A DNA stretch of 33,065 nt from Cyclobacteriaceae bacterium. Its GTDB lineage: Bacteria; Bacteroidota; Bacteroidia; Cytophagales; Cyclobacteriaceae. The DNA lies in the NCBI GenBank assembly GCA_021604845.1, contig BQJT01000020.1, positions 1 through 33,065 of the forward strand, written 5' to 3'. Both the position numbers and the translations under genes were made by a program. This document shows positions 16,141 through 24,790 of the stretch, piece after piece (positions within the stretch are counted from its first letter, which is position 1; each line of letters starts with the position of its first letter). The notes beneath the pieces were generated by a model that worked only from the letters and a program-made list of their open reading frames with translations, made no database searches and was not told where the DNA came from.

Positions 16141-17219
16141 GAAGTCAAACCAAATTGTCTGTCAATATTTTCATTTATTATTGACTGTTTGTTTTCTATA
16201 TCTGCCAGCAACGCAAATTGATTTTCAGCGCGGTTGAGATTATGCTCGGGATAGTTGATTTTGTAATAAACATCCCCCAAAAGATAATCGGTGAGAAATC
16301 TGATGCCCATAATAAATGTCATCCACCAGGGCCCTGCCTTTAGACTGTTTAATTCCATGGTTTGAAGGTTAAGGCGGAAATTACTGAAAAACCCTTCACA
16401 AAGTGCTTCAAAATAATCCATCCTGAATAAAACCTGGCTGGCCTCGCCTTCTTCCGGAACACTATTGCAAAATGTACGCGCCATGTCGCCAAAATCATAC
16501 AGTAATAATCCAGGCATCACTGTATCCAGATCGATCACACTGAAGGCCTGAGTAGTTCCTTGTTTAAACAATACATTGTTGAGTTTGGTATCATTATGGG
16601 TAACCCTTTTTGGGACTTTCGGGTGGTTTAGAAACTTGCAGAACTTGATAACCTGCGGTTCTTTTGATAGCGCGAATTCAATCTGTTTGGGGCAGGTTTT
16701 CATCCTTTTTTCGGATCCTGATCGGGTGGCTTCCTTCAATTGGTCAAAACGAGTTCCAAGATGATGAAAGTCAGGAATGGTGGTATACAGCTCCTCAGAG
16801 TCCATTTCGCTAAGCATCTCAAGAAAACACCCGAAAGCACCGGCTGCCTCTCTGGCCTGCTGCCTGTTCAATAACTGGTCAAAAGATTCAGAATGATCCA
16901 GATAACTAAAAACCCGCCAGTAAACCCCATCATCAGACTGATACAAGAGCTCACCTTGTCTGGTCCGGATTATTTGCATTGGTTCCAGACGGGACGGCTG
17001 ATCTAAATGGGAAAGTACCTTCTGGATATTAATCATAACCTGCTGCGGATTCTTAAAAACATTGTGATTGAATTTTTGAAGCACAAACCTCGACGAGTCT
17101 GTGTCCGAGCAGGAAATTAAATAGGTGTCATGAATATGTCCGGAGCCAAAGGGAGAAATATTGACTACAGGTCCTGGAAACTCGAATTGCCGTTCAGCCA
17201 ATGCAGCCTCATGCTCCAT
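16137..17219 (-). CDS. APH-fold sugar kinase (N-acetylhexosamine 1-kinase-like)
   Basis: A 360-residue protein of the aminoglycoside-phosphotransferase fold. The catalytic Brenner motif is RVTHNDTKLNNVLF and the metal-binding aspartate follows in VIDLDTVMPG. The wording FVLQKFNHNVFKNPQQVMINI is that of bacterial anomeric sugar kinases related to NahK rather than antibiotic-resistance enzymes. It is immediately downstream (3 bases) of a sugar nucleotidyltransferase on the same strand, suggesting that sugar-1-phosphate made here is then activated to an NDP-sugar, as in the bifidobacterial N-acetylhexosamine route. The fold is certain; the sugar specificity is inferred. Confidence 0.82.
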   Translation of the reverse strand: MEHEAALAERQFEFPGPVVNISPFGSGHIHDTYLISCSDTDSSRFVLQKFNHNVFKNPQQVMINIQKVLSHLDQPSRLEPMQIIRTRQGELLYQSDDGVYWRVFSYLDHSESFDQLLNRQQAREAAGAFGCFLEMLSEMDSEELYTTIPDFHHLGTRFDQLKEATRSGSEKRMKTCPKQIEFALSKEPQVIKFCKFLNHPKVPKRVTHNDTKLNNVLFKQGTTQAFSVIDLDTVMPGLLLYDFGDMARTFCNSVPEEGEASQVLFRMDYFEALCEGFFSNFRLNLQTMELNSLKAGPWWMTFIMGIRFLTDYLLGDVYYKINYPEHNLNRAENQFALLADIENKQSIINENIDRQFGLTS

Positions 17220-17222
17220 GGC

Positions 17223-18134
17223 TTAGCTCCATAGATTATTGGGATAAATGCCCCGTGATATGTAGGAATTGATTTGATCCATCACAGAAACCTTATCTTC
17301 TTTGTACGTAACTCCCATCCAATTGTCGCTGCAGGTGAGCACTTCCACGGAAGCGGCCTGCGATTCTACTAAGCTATTTACTGCAAATGGAATATAGAAT
17401 TCGGATTTTGGGTTCTCGCCATTTTCTGCCACAAACGCGGAAAACTGCGACTGTAACTCATCGAAAATTGCCGGCGTAAACCCCCAGAAGTTGGTGGACA
17501 CCAGGGTTCCCCTGGCGATGGTCATTTCCTGCTGGTTGTCATAATTTTTGATCTCTCCGTCTACCTCTTTAATTTTGGTCCGTTCCACTACCTGGCGCAG
17601 ATTAGATTGGCCGTTTACTTCCAATACTGCCCTGGAAACTGTGCCATGTGGAGAAAGTGTTTTATCAATAGGATACCCAACAATGGCATATTGTTGCCTG
17701 GAAGTATCAACAGATTTCAGGTAATCGCTCATTACATGGTAAGCGCTGGGACCATAGAAATCGTCCGCATTAATTACCGCGAATGGTTCATTGATAGCTG
17801 ACGCCGCGCTGAGGATCGCGTGAGCAGTGCCCCATGGTTTTTCTCTTTGAACATAGTTGATGAGCTTACCATTATTGGTACTGACTTGCGGATTTACATC
17901 CTGGAAAGCATATTCGAGTTCAATATGGTCTTCAAGCTTTTTATAACTCTTTTCAAATGCTGAGACTATGTTATCCCTGAACAGAAACACTGCTTTCTTA
18001 AATCCGGCACTTATTGCATCATAAATACCATATTCCATTAGGGTTTCACCGGAAGGACCCATAGGATCAACTTGCTTCAAACCTCCGTAGCGATTACCCA
18101 TTCCCGCAGCCAATATTAGCAAAGTAGGCTTCAT
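17223..18134 (-). CDS. Sugar-1-phosphate nucleotidyltransferase (NTP_transferase family)
   Basis: A 303-residue enzyme with the nucleotide-binding signature LILAAGMGNRYGGLKQVDPMG at the N-terminus and the metal-binding aspartates in AVINADDFYGPSAY. It lacks the long left-handed beta-helix tail of acetyltransferase-fused GlmU-type enzymes. It forms a two-gene unit with the APH-fold kinase downstream and diverges from the sodium:solute symporter 73 bases away. A plausible sequence is uptake, phosphorylation and nucleotidylation of one sugar, which remains inferred. Confidence 0.85.
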   Translation of the reverse strand: MKPTLLILAAGMGNRYGGLKQVDPMGPSGETLMEYGIYDAISAGFKKAVFLFRDNIVSAFEKSYKKLEDHIELEYAFQDVNPQVSTNNGKLINYVQREKPWGTAHAILSAASAINEPFAVINADDFYGPSAYHVMSDYLKSVDTSRQQYAIVGYPIDKTLSPHGTVSRAVLEVNGQSNLRQVVERTKIKEVDGEIKNYDNQQEMTIARGTLVSTNFWGFTPAIFDELQSQFSAFVAENGENPKSEFYIPFAVNSLVESQAASVEVLTCSDNWMGVTYKEDKVSVMDQINSYISRGIYPNNLWS

Positions 18135-18207
18135 AAATAAATTTAACTATATTCAAAATTCAATGACTCAAATATAAGATAATTGAAGAATTTAAAGTCG
18201 CTTCCCA

Positions 18208-20022
18208 ATGGTATTATCTAACTTAGACTGGGCCCTTATTGGGGCCTTCTTTTTAGTATCCCTTTTAATTGGCCTGATTGTATCAAAAAAAGCAGGTACC
18301 AGTACTACTGAGTTTTTTTTATCAGGTAGAAATATGCCCTGGTGGTTGCTGGGAGTATCCATGGTGGCCACTACTTTTTCCGCGGATACACCGAACCTGG
18401 TAACCAATCTGGTACGGGATGTGGGTGTTTCTGGCAATTGGGCCTGGTGGGCGTTACTGCTTTCCGGGATGCTCACTGTTTTCGTCTATGCTAAACTCTG
18501 GCGTCGCTCAAGAGTTATGACGGACATCGAGTTCTATGAACTGAGATATAGCGGGAAAGCGGCGGCATTCTTAAGGGGGTTTCGAGCGCTTTACCTGGGA
18601 TTGATATTCAATGTTTTGGTAATGGGGGCAGTTTCTTTGGCCGCCATTAAATTCGGAGAAGTAATTTTAGGATTACGAGGATGGCAGACCCTGCTGATAG
18701 CCGGATCTGTGACATTGTTCTATAGCGCACTGGGAGGAATTAAAGCGGTAATCATTACGGACTTCGTCCAGTTTATGCTGGCGATGATAGGATCCGTCTG
18801 GGCCTGTATCTATCTGCTCAACATGGAAGAAGTGGGGGGGCTCAGTAACCTTCTGCAGAACGAAGTGGTGCGAACCAAACTGTCACTTTTGCCAGATCTC
18901 TCTGATCCACAGGTCTGGGTTCCCGTACTGCTGGTACCATTGGCTGTTCAATGGTGGGCCTCCTATTACCCTGGTGCCGAGCCGGGAGGAGGTAGTTATA
19001 TTGCGCAGCGTATATTTTCGGCTAAAGATGAAAAAAATGCTGTAGGCGCTACTCTACTATTCAACATTGCCCACTATGCGCTAAGACCCTGGCCCTGGAT
19101 ACTGATCGCCCTGGCATCTCTGGTGGTTTTTCCTGAGATTTCTGATATACAAAAGGCCTTCCCTGATTTACCATCAGATAAACTTGGCCATGATGTAGCC
19201 TATCCTGCGATGCTGACTTTTTTACCCAGTGGATTATTGGGATTGGTAGCGGCATCCCTTATTGCTGCTTATATGTCAACCATATCTACCCAGTTGAACC
19301 TGGGCGCATCCTACCTGGTAAATGATTTCTATCAAAGGTTTATATCACCAGATGCTTCAGAAAAAAAGCTGGTGTGGGCAGGCAGGCTGTTTACTGTGAT
19401 TACCATGCTTTTAGGTTCTTATATCGGTTTAAAACTGACAGACGCAGGGGAGGCTTTTAATTTGTTGTTACTGTTAGGTGCAGGAACAGGATTGATTTAC
19501 ATTCTCAGATGGTTTTGGTGGAGAATCAATGCATTTACCGAAATCATAGCGATGATTTCTTCCTTGGTAATAGCCTATTATCTAACCTTTGAACATGATT
19601 CCATGGGTTTTCTGCCCTTATTGTCCTGGCAGAAAACAGTAGTAGGGGTAGTGCTGACAACAGTAATTTGGATAGTTGCCACCTATTTTACGCCACAAAC
19701 AGATTTGAAAGCATTGTTTTCTTTTTATAAATTAATTAGACCGGGGGGGCCAGGCTGGAAGCATGTTACGGACCAAATGACGGATGAAGATAAGGCGCTC
19801 TCGGGCGAAACAGAGGACTGGAAAGTTCCCCTTGAACTGTTGGCCACTGCGATTGGTTGTTTCACGGTGTTCGGGACTTTGTTTGCAACAGGCTATTGGA
19901 TATATGGCAGGACCACTTTGGCTACGATATTTACTGTAGTGGCAATCGTTGGAATGCTGATTTTGCTTAAAATATGGAAAAATCTTCAGGAAGATATGCT
20001 GGAGGAAAAAATTGAAAATTAA
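18208..20022 (+). CDS. Sodium:solute symporter (SSS family)
   Basis: A 604-residue inner-membrane transporter with about 14 hydrophobic helices. SSS features are the opening ALIGAFFLVSLLIGLIVSKKAG, followed by STTEFFLSGRNMPWWLLGVSMVATTFSADTPN, and later GLLGLVAASLIAAYMSTISTQLNLGASYLVNDFY, the region that lines the sodium and substrate sites. The last ~80 residues carry extra helices and a charged tail. Neighbouring sugar-activation genes make a sugar or sugar-derivative substrate likely. It begins 73 bases from the divergent nucleotidyltransferase and is followed after 25 bases by a DUF72 gene on the same strand. Confidence 0.92.
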   Translation: MVLSNLDWALIGAFFLVSLLIGLIVSKKAGTSTTEFFLSGRNMPWWLLGVSMVATTFSADTPNLVTNLVRDVGVSGNWAWWALLLSGMLTVFVYAKLWRRSRVMTDIEFYELRYSGKAAAFLRGFRALYLGLIFNVLVMGAVSLAAIKFGEVILGLRGWQTLLIAGSVTLFYSALGGIKAVIITDFVQFMLAMIGSVWACIYLLNMEEVGGLSNLLQNEVVRTKLSLLPDLSDPQVWVPVLLVPLAVQWWASYYPGAEPGGGSYIAQRIFSAKDEKNAVGATLLFNIAHYALRPWPWILIALASLVVFPEISDIQKAFPDLPSDKLGHDVAYPAMLTFLPSGLLGLVAASLIAAYMSTISTQLNLGASYLVNDFYQRFISPDASEKKLVWAGRLFTVITMLLGSYIGLKLTDAGEAFNLLLLLGAGTGLIYILRWFWWRINAFTEIIAMISSLVIAYYLTFEHDSMGFLPLLSWQKTVVGVVLTTVIWIVATYFTPQTDLKALFSFYKLIRPGGPGWKHVTDQMTDEDKALSGETEDWKVPLELLATAIGCFTVFGTLFATGYWIYGRTTLATIFTVVAIVGMLILLKIWKNLQEDMLEEKIEN

Positions 20023-20047
20023 CCACTAGGAATTAAAATTAAGGCTC

Positions 20048-20932
20048 GTGAGATTCGGTAAAGTTTCGGTGGATGAATTGGAAAACCTGCACTTGAGTTT
20101 ACCTAAGGACCATCCGGATACCAGTCGTTTTCTGGCTAAGCAAACAAAGTCAACGCCTAAAATATATGCCGGGTGTGCAAAATGGGGTAGGAAGGAATGG
20201 GTTGGCACACTGTACCCGGATGGTACTAAAGACAAAGATTTCCTGGACAATTATGTGAACCACTTTAACGCCATCGAACTGAATTCTACATTTTATGGTA
20301 CTCGTAAAGTGGTGGCGGAAGGATGGGCCAAAAAAGCAGTTGAGGGCTTTAAATTTTGCCCAAAATTTTTCAGGACTATTAGCCATTATAAAAGACTAAA
20401 AGATGCTGAGGAAGTTACTGAAGCATTCCTATATATAATGAACAGCTTTGGGCCAAACCTGGGACCGTCCTTCCTGCAACTACCCGATAATTTCACACCC
20501 AAAAAGATTAAAGAACTGGAAGAGTTTCTTAACTGGTTGCCGAACGATGTACAGGTGGCGGTGGAATTGAGACATACTGATTGGTTTACAGATGAAACGG
20601 TAGCTGATGAGTTATTCCATATGATGACAGAAGCGAATAAGAGTATGGTAATTACCGATACCGCAGGTCGAAGGGATTGTGTGCATCAACGACTGACCGG
20701 CAACTTTGCGTTTATACGTTTTAACGGATATGATCTACATCCTTCAGATTATTCCAGGCTGGATCAATGGGTTGAGCGTGTAGCTTTATGGGTGGAACAG
20801 GGGTTAGAACAAGTCTATTTTTTTGCCCACCAGGATAATGAAACATACACCCCAGCTACCTGTGATTATTTTATAAAGGGGATTAACAAACGGTTAGGTC
20901 TCAATGTCAAGGCCCCGCAATTTATCACCTAA
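20048..20932 (+). CDS. DUF72 (YecE-like) family protein
   Basis: A 294-residue protein with the DUF72 TIM-barrel-like pattern: YAGCAKWGRKEWVGTLYPDGTKDKDFLDNYVNHFNAIELNSTFYG, later FLQLPDNF, VAVELRHTDWF and a C-terminal FAHQDNETYTPATC. The start is GTG: an in-frame TAG lies 21 bases upstream and no ATG precedes the conserved region. An N-terminal extension of ~35 residues precedes the barrel, as in many Bacteroidota members. The family has no established biochemical role. It is 25 bases downstream of the symporter and may be cotranscribed. Its stop overlaps the stop of the convergent gene (shared CTAA). Confidence 0.88.
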   Translation: MRFGKVSVDELENLHLSLPKDHPDTSRFLAKQTKSTPKIYAGCAKWGRKEWVGTLYPDGTKDKDFLDNYVNHFNAIELNSTFYGTRKVVAEGWAKKAVEGFKFCPKFFRTISHYKRLKDAEEVTEAFLYIMNSFGPNLGPSFLQLPDNFTPKKIKELEEFLNWLPNDVQVAVELRHTDWFTDETVADELFHMMTEANKSMVITDTAGRRDCVHQRLTGNFAFIRFNGYDLHPSDYSRLDQWVERVALWVEQGLEQVYFFAHQDNETYTPATCDYFIKGINKRLGLNVKAPQFIT

Positions 20933-21780
20933 TTGCCAAGCTCCTGCTTAAGTATATTGGCTTTATCCTCAAGTTCCTGATTGCCTGTAGTCATGGCATT
21001 TAGGGAATTCCATAGATAGTTGGGAATATCCCGATCCTGACTGACCCTGTATTCAACATCTGTTAACCACTCCAGGACATCTCTGGAATACTGAAAATCA
21101 GTTAAACTTCGAACATATTTCCGAAACTCATCAATTTTTGAAAATCTGGGATCTGTGTGGGGATCTGGAGGTGTGGGTACATCGGTATTGCTGTCTACCG
21201 CGGGCACAGCAGGTTGACCTGCAGTCTGTGGAGAATTGCTGGCGTTGGCCACAGCAATTTGAGTGTCACAATCGTTATAGTCTTCGAAAAGTTGAACATG
21301 ATCCTTGTAGCGATACAGTTTAGCGTCCAATTTCGCAATAACCTTGGGGCAATCTTTCATAAAATCGGTAATCTGTTTTCTGAAGGTGATTGCGCTCAGT
21401 TCAAGTGTTTCGCCATTGGGTTTTACTATGACCTTGGTGGTAGCAATAGAATTATCTCGCTTGTGAATATAATTGTAATAGCTCAGGTTTCTGTCTTCCT
21501 TCTGAATTTGCATAAATAACCGTTGGTTATAAAACGGCACAGATCTGAATTGGTATTCATCGCTGTAATAGACATAGGATATCCTGATGGGTCTTATGTT
21601 TTCTTTTGATCCGTCTTCATGCTTAAAGTACATGGACCTTGAATTATCCCGGGCGGGGTTAATTTGTAGCTTCCCCCTGATAGTATCACCATTCAGTTTT
21701 ACCACATATTGATCGCTTTGGGCACTAAGAGAATTCAAAGTACCTGTGAGAACGAAAGCAATCGCGAGACGGTAAAGCAT
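20929..21780 (-). CDS. Secreted protein of unknown function
   Basis: A 283-residue protein with a signal peptide (MLYRLAIAFVLTGTLNSLSAQ). Residues ~22-165 are strand-rich and begin with YVVKLNGDTIRGKLQI, a phrase seen in Bacteroidota envelope proteins of unknown function, with two cysteines (DCPKV and DCDTQ) that could form a disulfide. A proline-rich linker (about residues 185-210) separates a C-terminal helical region. No enzyme motif is seen. It is transcribed toward the DUF72 gene, sharing the stop-codon bases, and diverges from polyphosphate glucokinase. Its function is unknown. Confidence 0.8.
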   Translation of the reverse strand: MLYRLAIAFVLTGTLNSLSAQSDQYVVKLNGDTIRGKLQINPARDNSRSMYFKHEDGSKENIRPIRISYVYYSDEYQFRSVPFYNQRLFMQIQKEDRNLSYYNYIHKRDNSIATTKVIVKPNGETLELSAITFRKQITDFMKDCPKVIAKLDAKLYRYKDHVQLFEDYNDCDTQIAVANASNSPQTAGQPAVPAVDSNTDVPTPPDPHTDPRFSKIDEFRKYVRSLTDFQYSRDVLEWLTDVEYRVSQDRDIPNYLWNSLNAMTTGNQELEDKANILKQELGN

Positions 21781-21894
21781 ATAAGAAAATGATGATCAAA
21801 AGTTTAAATCTATAAAAAAATGCTCGAAAAAGGGAGTTCCTTATTTAAGTTCCCAGGTAATTTAATAGTTTTAGTACCGGAAACACGATCACTA

Positions 21895-22665
21895 ATGGAA
21901 ATTCTTGGAATTGATATTGGAGGGTCCGGAATAAAGGGGGCAATAGTTGATGTTGACCTTGGAGTTATGCTAACTGACCGTTATCGAATTCCAACCCCTA
22001 GCCCGGCAACCCCTGATGAAGTAACTAGTACCGTAGCAGAGATAGTAAAGTATTTTAATTGGAAAGGAATTACCGGCTGTGGTTTTCCAGCAGTGGTCAA
22101 GAAGGATGTAGCGCTGACCGCTGCCAATATCGACAATTCCTGGATTGGAGTAAACGTTGCGGAAATGATTTCTTCCAAAACTGGATGCCCAACCCATGTT
22201 TCCAATGATGTAGATGCAGCTGGTTGGGCGGAGATGAATCATGGGGCAGGCAAGGAGGTCCCGGGAGTGGTGTTAATATTAGCTTTAGGTACAGGCATCG
22301 GTTCTTCGTTGTTCATCGATGGACGGCAAGTACCCAATACTGAATTGGGTCATATAATAATGCACGGAAATATCGCCGAAAAATATGCAGCCAATTCCGT
22401 GAGAGAGAAGAAAGAACTAAGTTGGAAAAAGTGGGGCAAGCGGCTGGATCAGTATCTTAATTATGTTGAATCCATCCTTCACCCTGATCTAATTATTTTA
22501 GGTGGTGGAGTAAGTAAACATCATCAGGAATTTTTCCCCTATCTGAATTGCAGGGCTGATCTGGTACCAGCTAAATTGCGGAACCATGCTGGAATTGTAG
22601 GAGCTGCGTGTTCTGCCAAAAACCTGGAACAACAAATAGATTCTACCTCTGGACTCTCGCGATAA
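21895..22665 (+). CDS. ppgK: Polyphosphate glucokinase (ROK family)
   Basis: A 256-residue ROK-fold kinase. The internal ATG at 21895 is preferred over an upstream in-frame start at 21820 because the conserved N-terminus MEILGIDIGGSGIKGAIVD begins there. Family features are the phosphate loop GIDIGGSGIKG, the TPSPATPDEV segment associated with polyphosphate binding in PPGK, the catalytic aspartate in VSNDVDAAGWAE, and LALGTGIGSSLF. Length and absence of the ROK zinc site favour polyphosphate glucokinase over ATP-dependent ROK glucokinases. It feeds glucose into glucose-6-phosphate in the cytosol using polyphosphate. Confidence 0.87.
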   Translation: MEILGIDIGGSGIKGAIVDVDLGVMLTDRYRIPTPSPATPDEVTSTVAEIVKYFNWKGITGCGFPAVVKKDVALTAANIDNSWIGVNVAEMISSKTGCPTHVSNDVDAAGWAEMNHGAGKEVPGVVLILALGTGIGSSLFIDGRQVPNTELGHIIMHGNIAEKYAANSVREKKELSWKKWGKRLDQYLNYVESILHPDLIILGGGVSKHHQEFFPYLNCRADLVPAKLRNHAGIVGAACSAKNLEQQIDSTSGLSR

Positions 22666-22769
22666 TCCGGTTCCCGCCAGCATCGGGTAGGTTTTATATA
22701 GGTTCTGATGGAAATGGCGTTAGGTTTACCATAATAGTGATTGTTTATGAATAATGATCGTCTCAGGAT

Positions 22770-23609
22770 TTGGAGCAATGTGGCTTAAAATGGATTGTTA
22801 GATGCTGCCTGGTAATGCTGCTGGGCTTAGGCTGGATTGGACTTAAAGGGCAGACTTCAAATATTGAGTTATCCGGGAAGGTGATTGACGCTGACAGCCT
22901 TACACCAATACCTTCTGTTTTTATTTACACTGCCAGTGAAGAAGGCGGTGCCATCACCAATGAAAATGGCTTTTTTTCAATAAATTTCAATGCCACTGAC
23001 ACACTGGTTTTCTCAGCAGTAAACTACCAGTCAACATTTTATATATTACCCGACTCATTAAGACAGGGGCGCCCGTATATTGAAGTTGCAATGGAGATAC
23101 GCACTATTAAGCTTAAACCATTAGTGGTAAAAGGTCATCTAAACCCGGCAGCAGTAAGAAGATACCTGGACAATGTTAATAACAGGAAACGGGAGGAGAA
23201 TCAGCCAAACATTTATCGCAATAAACCGCATTCCGAACCCATAACCACCCCGGCCGGCCGGAAACATACTGTGTCTTTGGGTACTTCAACCAGGCCAGAA
23301 GGGGGCGCAGCATTGGAAGGAGCGCTTACCGGACTGGCAAATCTATTCAATAAAAGGGCACAACAACAAAAGCGTATTGCTGCCTTGTTGGAAGCCAAAC
23401 AAAACCGGGAAGCACAAAAGGCGTATCAGGATTTTATCAGTACCAAATTTAATCAACAAGTGGTGGCAGAAGCTACCGGGCTAAACGGGCAGCAGCTTGA
23501 TGATTTCCTGCAATACTGCAATCTGTCCAATGAGTTTATATACTATGCCACAGAATACGAATTGCTGGAAGCCATCTTCGCCAGATATTATCGTTTTATG
23601 GGATATTGA
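22770..23609 (+). CDS. Secreted protein with CarboxypepD_reg-like domain
   Basis: A 279-residue protein. The N-terminus, starting at TTG (an in-frame stop lies 15 bases upstream and no suitable ATG precedes the signal sequence), is a signal peptide with a lysine/arginine-containing n-region. Residues ~28-115 form a CarboxypepD_reg-like beta-sandwich: IELSGKVIDADSLTPIPSVFIYT, then GAITNENGFFSINF. The C-terminal ~160 residues are helical and polar (QQQKRIAALLEAKQNREAQKAYQDF), with no known family recognised. It is a small, receptor-less relative of the domains found at the start of SusC-like proteins. The TTG start lowers confidence in the exact N-terminus. Confidence 0.75.
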   Translation: MEQCGLKWIVRCCLVMLLGLGWIGLKGQTSNIELSGKVIDADSLTPIPSVFIYTASEEGGAITNENGFFSINFNATDTLVFSAVNYQSTFYILPDSLRQGRPYIEVAMEIRTIKLKPLVVKGHLNPAAVRRYLDNVNNRKREENQPNIYRNKPHSEPITTPAGRKHTVSLGTSTRPEGGAALEGALTGLANLFNKRAQQQKRIAALLEAKQNREAQKAYQDFISTKFNQQVVAEATGLNGQQLDDFLQYCNLSNEFIYYATEYELLEAIFARYYRFMGY

Positions 23610-23710
23610 ATAAACTGAGTTTGAGATTGAGTGTGTGTTTGAGTGTGCGTGATTGCTAATTCAATCAGTCTGATTAAGGTAACCCAAGTCCAGCCCTTCA
23701 GCGCTTAATA

Positions 23711-23742
23711 TGTGCACAAAACTGTGCATAAGTTGTTTATAA
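23711..23742. promoter_or_regulatory. Three DnaA-box-like nonamers in tandem
   Basis: TGTGCACAA (23711), TGTGCATAA (23723) and TGTTTATAA (23734) lie in one orientation at 11-12 base spacing. The middle one is a perfect complement of the box TTATNCACA; the outer two are one or two bases off. No origin or dnaA gene is present, so the cluster could be fortuitous or a DnaA- or other protein-binding site. Confidence 0.3.
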
Positions 23743-24006
23743 GTTTTAGTCTTTTCGTTTTGCAATTAGTACTTGATAATATATCTTTATTAAACCAAGT
23801 GAGGGATAAAAGGCAGGCTTTAACTAGCCAGGCAAAATCAGAAATGACCTTGGAAATGATTGACTCTCACGGGGGTTGATTTGGGAAAAGGTCAGGAATG
23901 ATGGAGTCAGAAGTTGATCTGAAAATATCTTCGGATGTTTTCACGGAAATTGAAGCCAACTAACAACAGCTTGGCGTATTGTAAATTCTACGGAGGTTAC
24001 AATATG

Positions 24007-24047
24007 AAGCGGGAGGTTTATTCGACAGAATAGACATCCCGCTTTTT
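24007..24047 (+). terminator. Long terminator-like hairpin with an embedded nine-codon frame
   Basis: A stem of 17 positions, interrupted by one mismatch and one G-T pair, with a GACA loop, is followed by TTTTT. The stem begins with AAGCGGGA and closes with TCCCGCTT. Immediately before it, GGAGG at 23992-23996 and ATG at 24004 open a nine-codon frame that ends inside the hairpin. The structure could terminate an unrecognised RNA from the preceding 400 bases, or be a leader attenuator. Confidence 0.65.
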
Positions 24048-24276
24048 GCTTTTAGAGCCAATAGAGTTTATCACATCCGGTCTGAATGCTCCAATTGATA
24101 GCATTTCTTCGATTTATTTGGTGGTTCTACTACTATTCAGAATTTGTAGTATCATCCGGAGGTCACCGTTCCAGACATGCTCACTACCAACTAAACACTA
24201 AAAGTACGTAACCTTTTACGGCAAAACAAAGTATTATATATAAGTTGGTACCTTGTATTACAAAATAGTGAAAAAC

Positions 24277-24735
24277 ATGAAATTTGCCGCATTAAGTTTA
24301 CTAATGGTTTTCTTGCTGAGCTTCGGTTTGCATGCTCAAAAGAAAGTGAAAGAACACGACCTTAAAGGTCACTGGAAAATGGTTTTCGATTTTGACGAAG
24401 ATTTTATCGAGCAGGAGTTGGAGGATCAGGACATCCCCTGGTTGGGAAGGTTTATGGTTGAAGGAGTTTCGGGATTCGTACTTAATATTCTGGACGATAT
24501 TGATATAAGTATGGAGTTCGAGCGGGATAATAAATTAAAAATCATAGTTAACGCCTTCGGTGAGGAAGAGGTGGAATATGCTAAATGGTACATCGATTCA
24601 CGTGGTGGCCTGGTGTTGGACGATGACGACGATGATAATGATATCTGGTTGTTCGATCACGGAAAGCTGTATGCCTACGAAAGGGAAAATGGTCATCTTG
24701 AAAGACAACCGGTATTCCTTAAACGGGTACGGTAA
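24277..24735 (+). CDS. Small secreted acidic protein, possibly lipocalin-like
   Basis: A 152-residue protein starting at the ATG at 24277 (an in-frame TTG eight codons upstream would precede the signal peptide). The signal MKFAALSLLMVFLLSFGLHAQ is clear. The mature region begins with a basic stretch then DLKGHWKMVFDFDEDF, a G-x-W opening typical of small lipocalin-like barrels of Bacteroidota, and ends with strands and an acidic run of seven aspartates interrupted by asparagine (DDDDDDNDIW) that may bind calcium. A strong terminator follows. The function is unknown. Confidence 0.75.
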   Translation: MKFAALSLLMVFLLSFGLHAQKKVKEHDLKGHWKMVFDFDEDFIEQELEDQDIPWLGRFMVEGVSGFVLNILDDIDISMEFERDNKLKIIVNAFGEEEVEYAKWYIDSRGGLVLDDDDDDNDIWLFDHGKLYAYERENGHLERQPVFLKRVR

Positions 24736-24754
24736 AGAAAATTTGGGTTAGAGG

Positions 24755-24779
24755 CCACGCCAATCGGCGTGGTTTTTTT
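24755..24779 (+). terminator. Rho-independent terminator
   Basis: A perfect seven-base-pair stem CCACGCC/GGCGTGG with loop AATC is followed by seven T residues. It ends the 152-residue secreted-protein gene. The same stem sequence recurs at 29098-29115. Confidence 0.95.
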
Positions 24780-24790
24780 AGTTTAGTGCC

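Larger units (their letters stand above)
23610..24276. other. Gene-poor stretch of about 670 bases
   Basis: No convincing gene is seen. The stretch contains three DnaA-box-like nonamers at 23711-23742, a weak 21-22 codon frame at 23898-23963 with no coding support, and a long terminator-like hairpin at 24007-24047. Its base composition does not differ obviously from the surroundings, and no mobile-element ends were found. Confidence 0.6.

Noticed and set aside
16137-17219. Aminoglycoside-resistance phosphotransferase
   Set aside because: The fold is shared, but the sequence style and pairing with a sugar nucleotidyltransferase favour a sugar kinase.
23711-23742. A chromosomal or plasmid origin
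   Set aside because: Only one perfect and two imperfect DnaA-like boxes, no AT-rich unwinding region of note, and no dnaA, dnaN or rep gene.
23898-23963. Short frame of 21-22 codons starting with a double ATG
   Set aside because: No ribosome-binding site, no recognisable motif, stop codons in other frames close by; coding is not supported.
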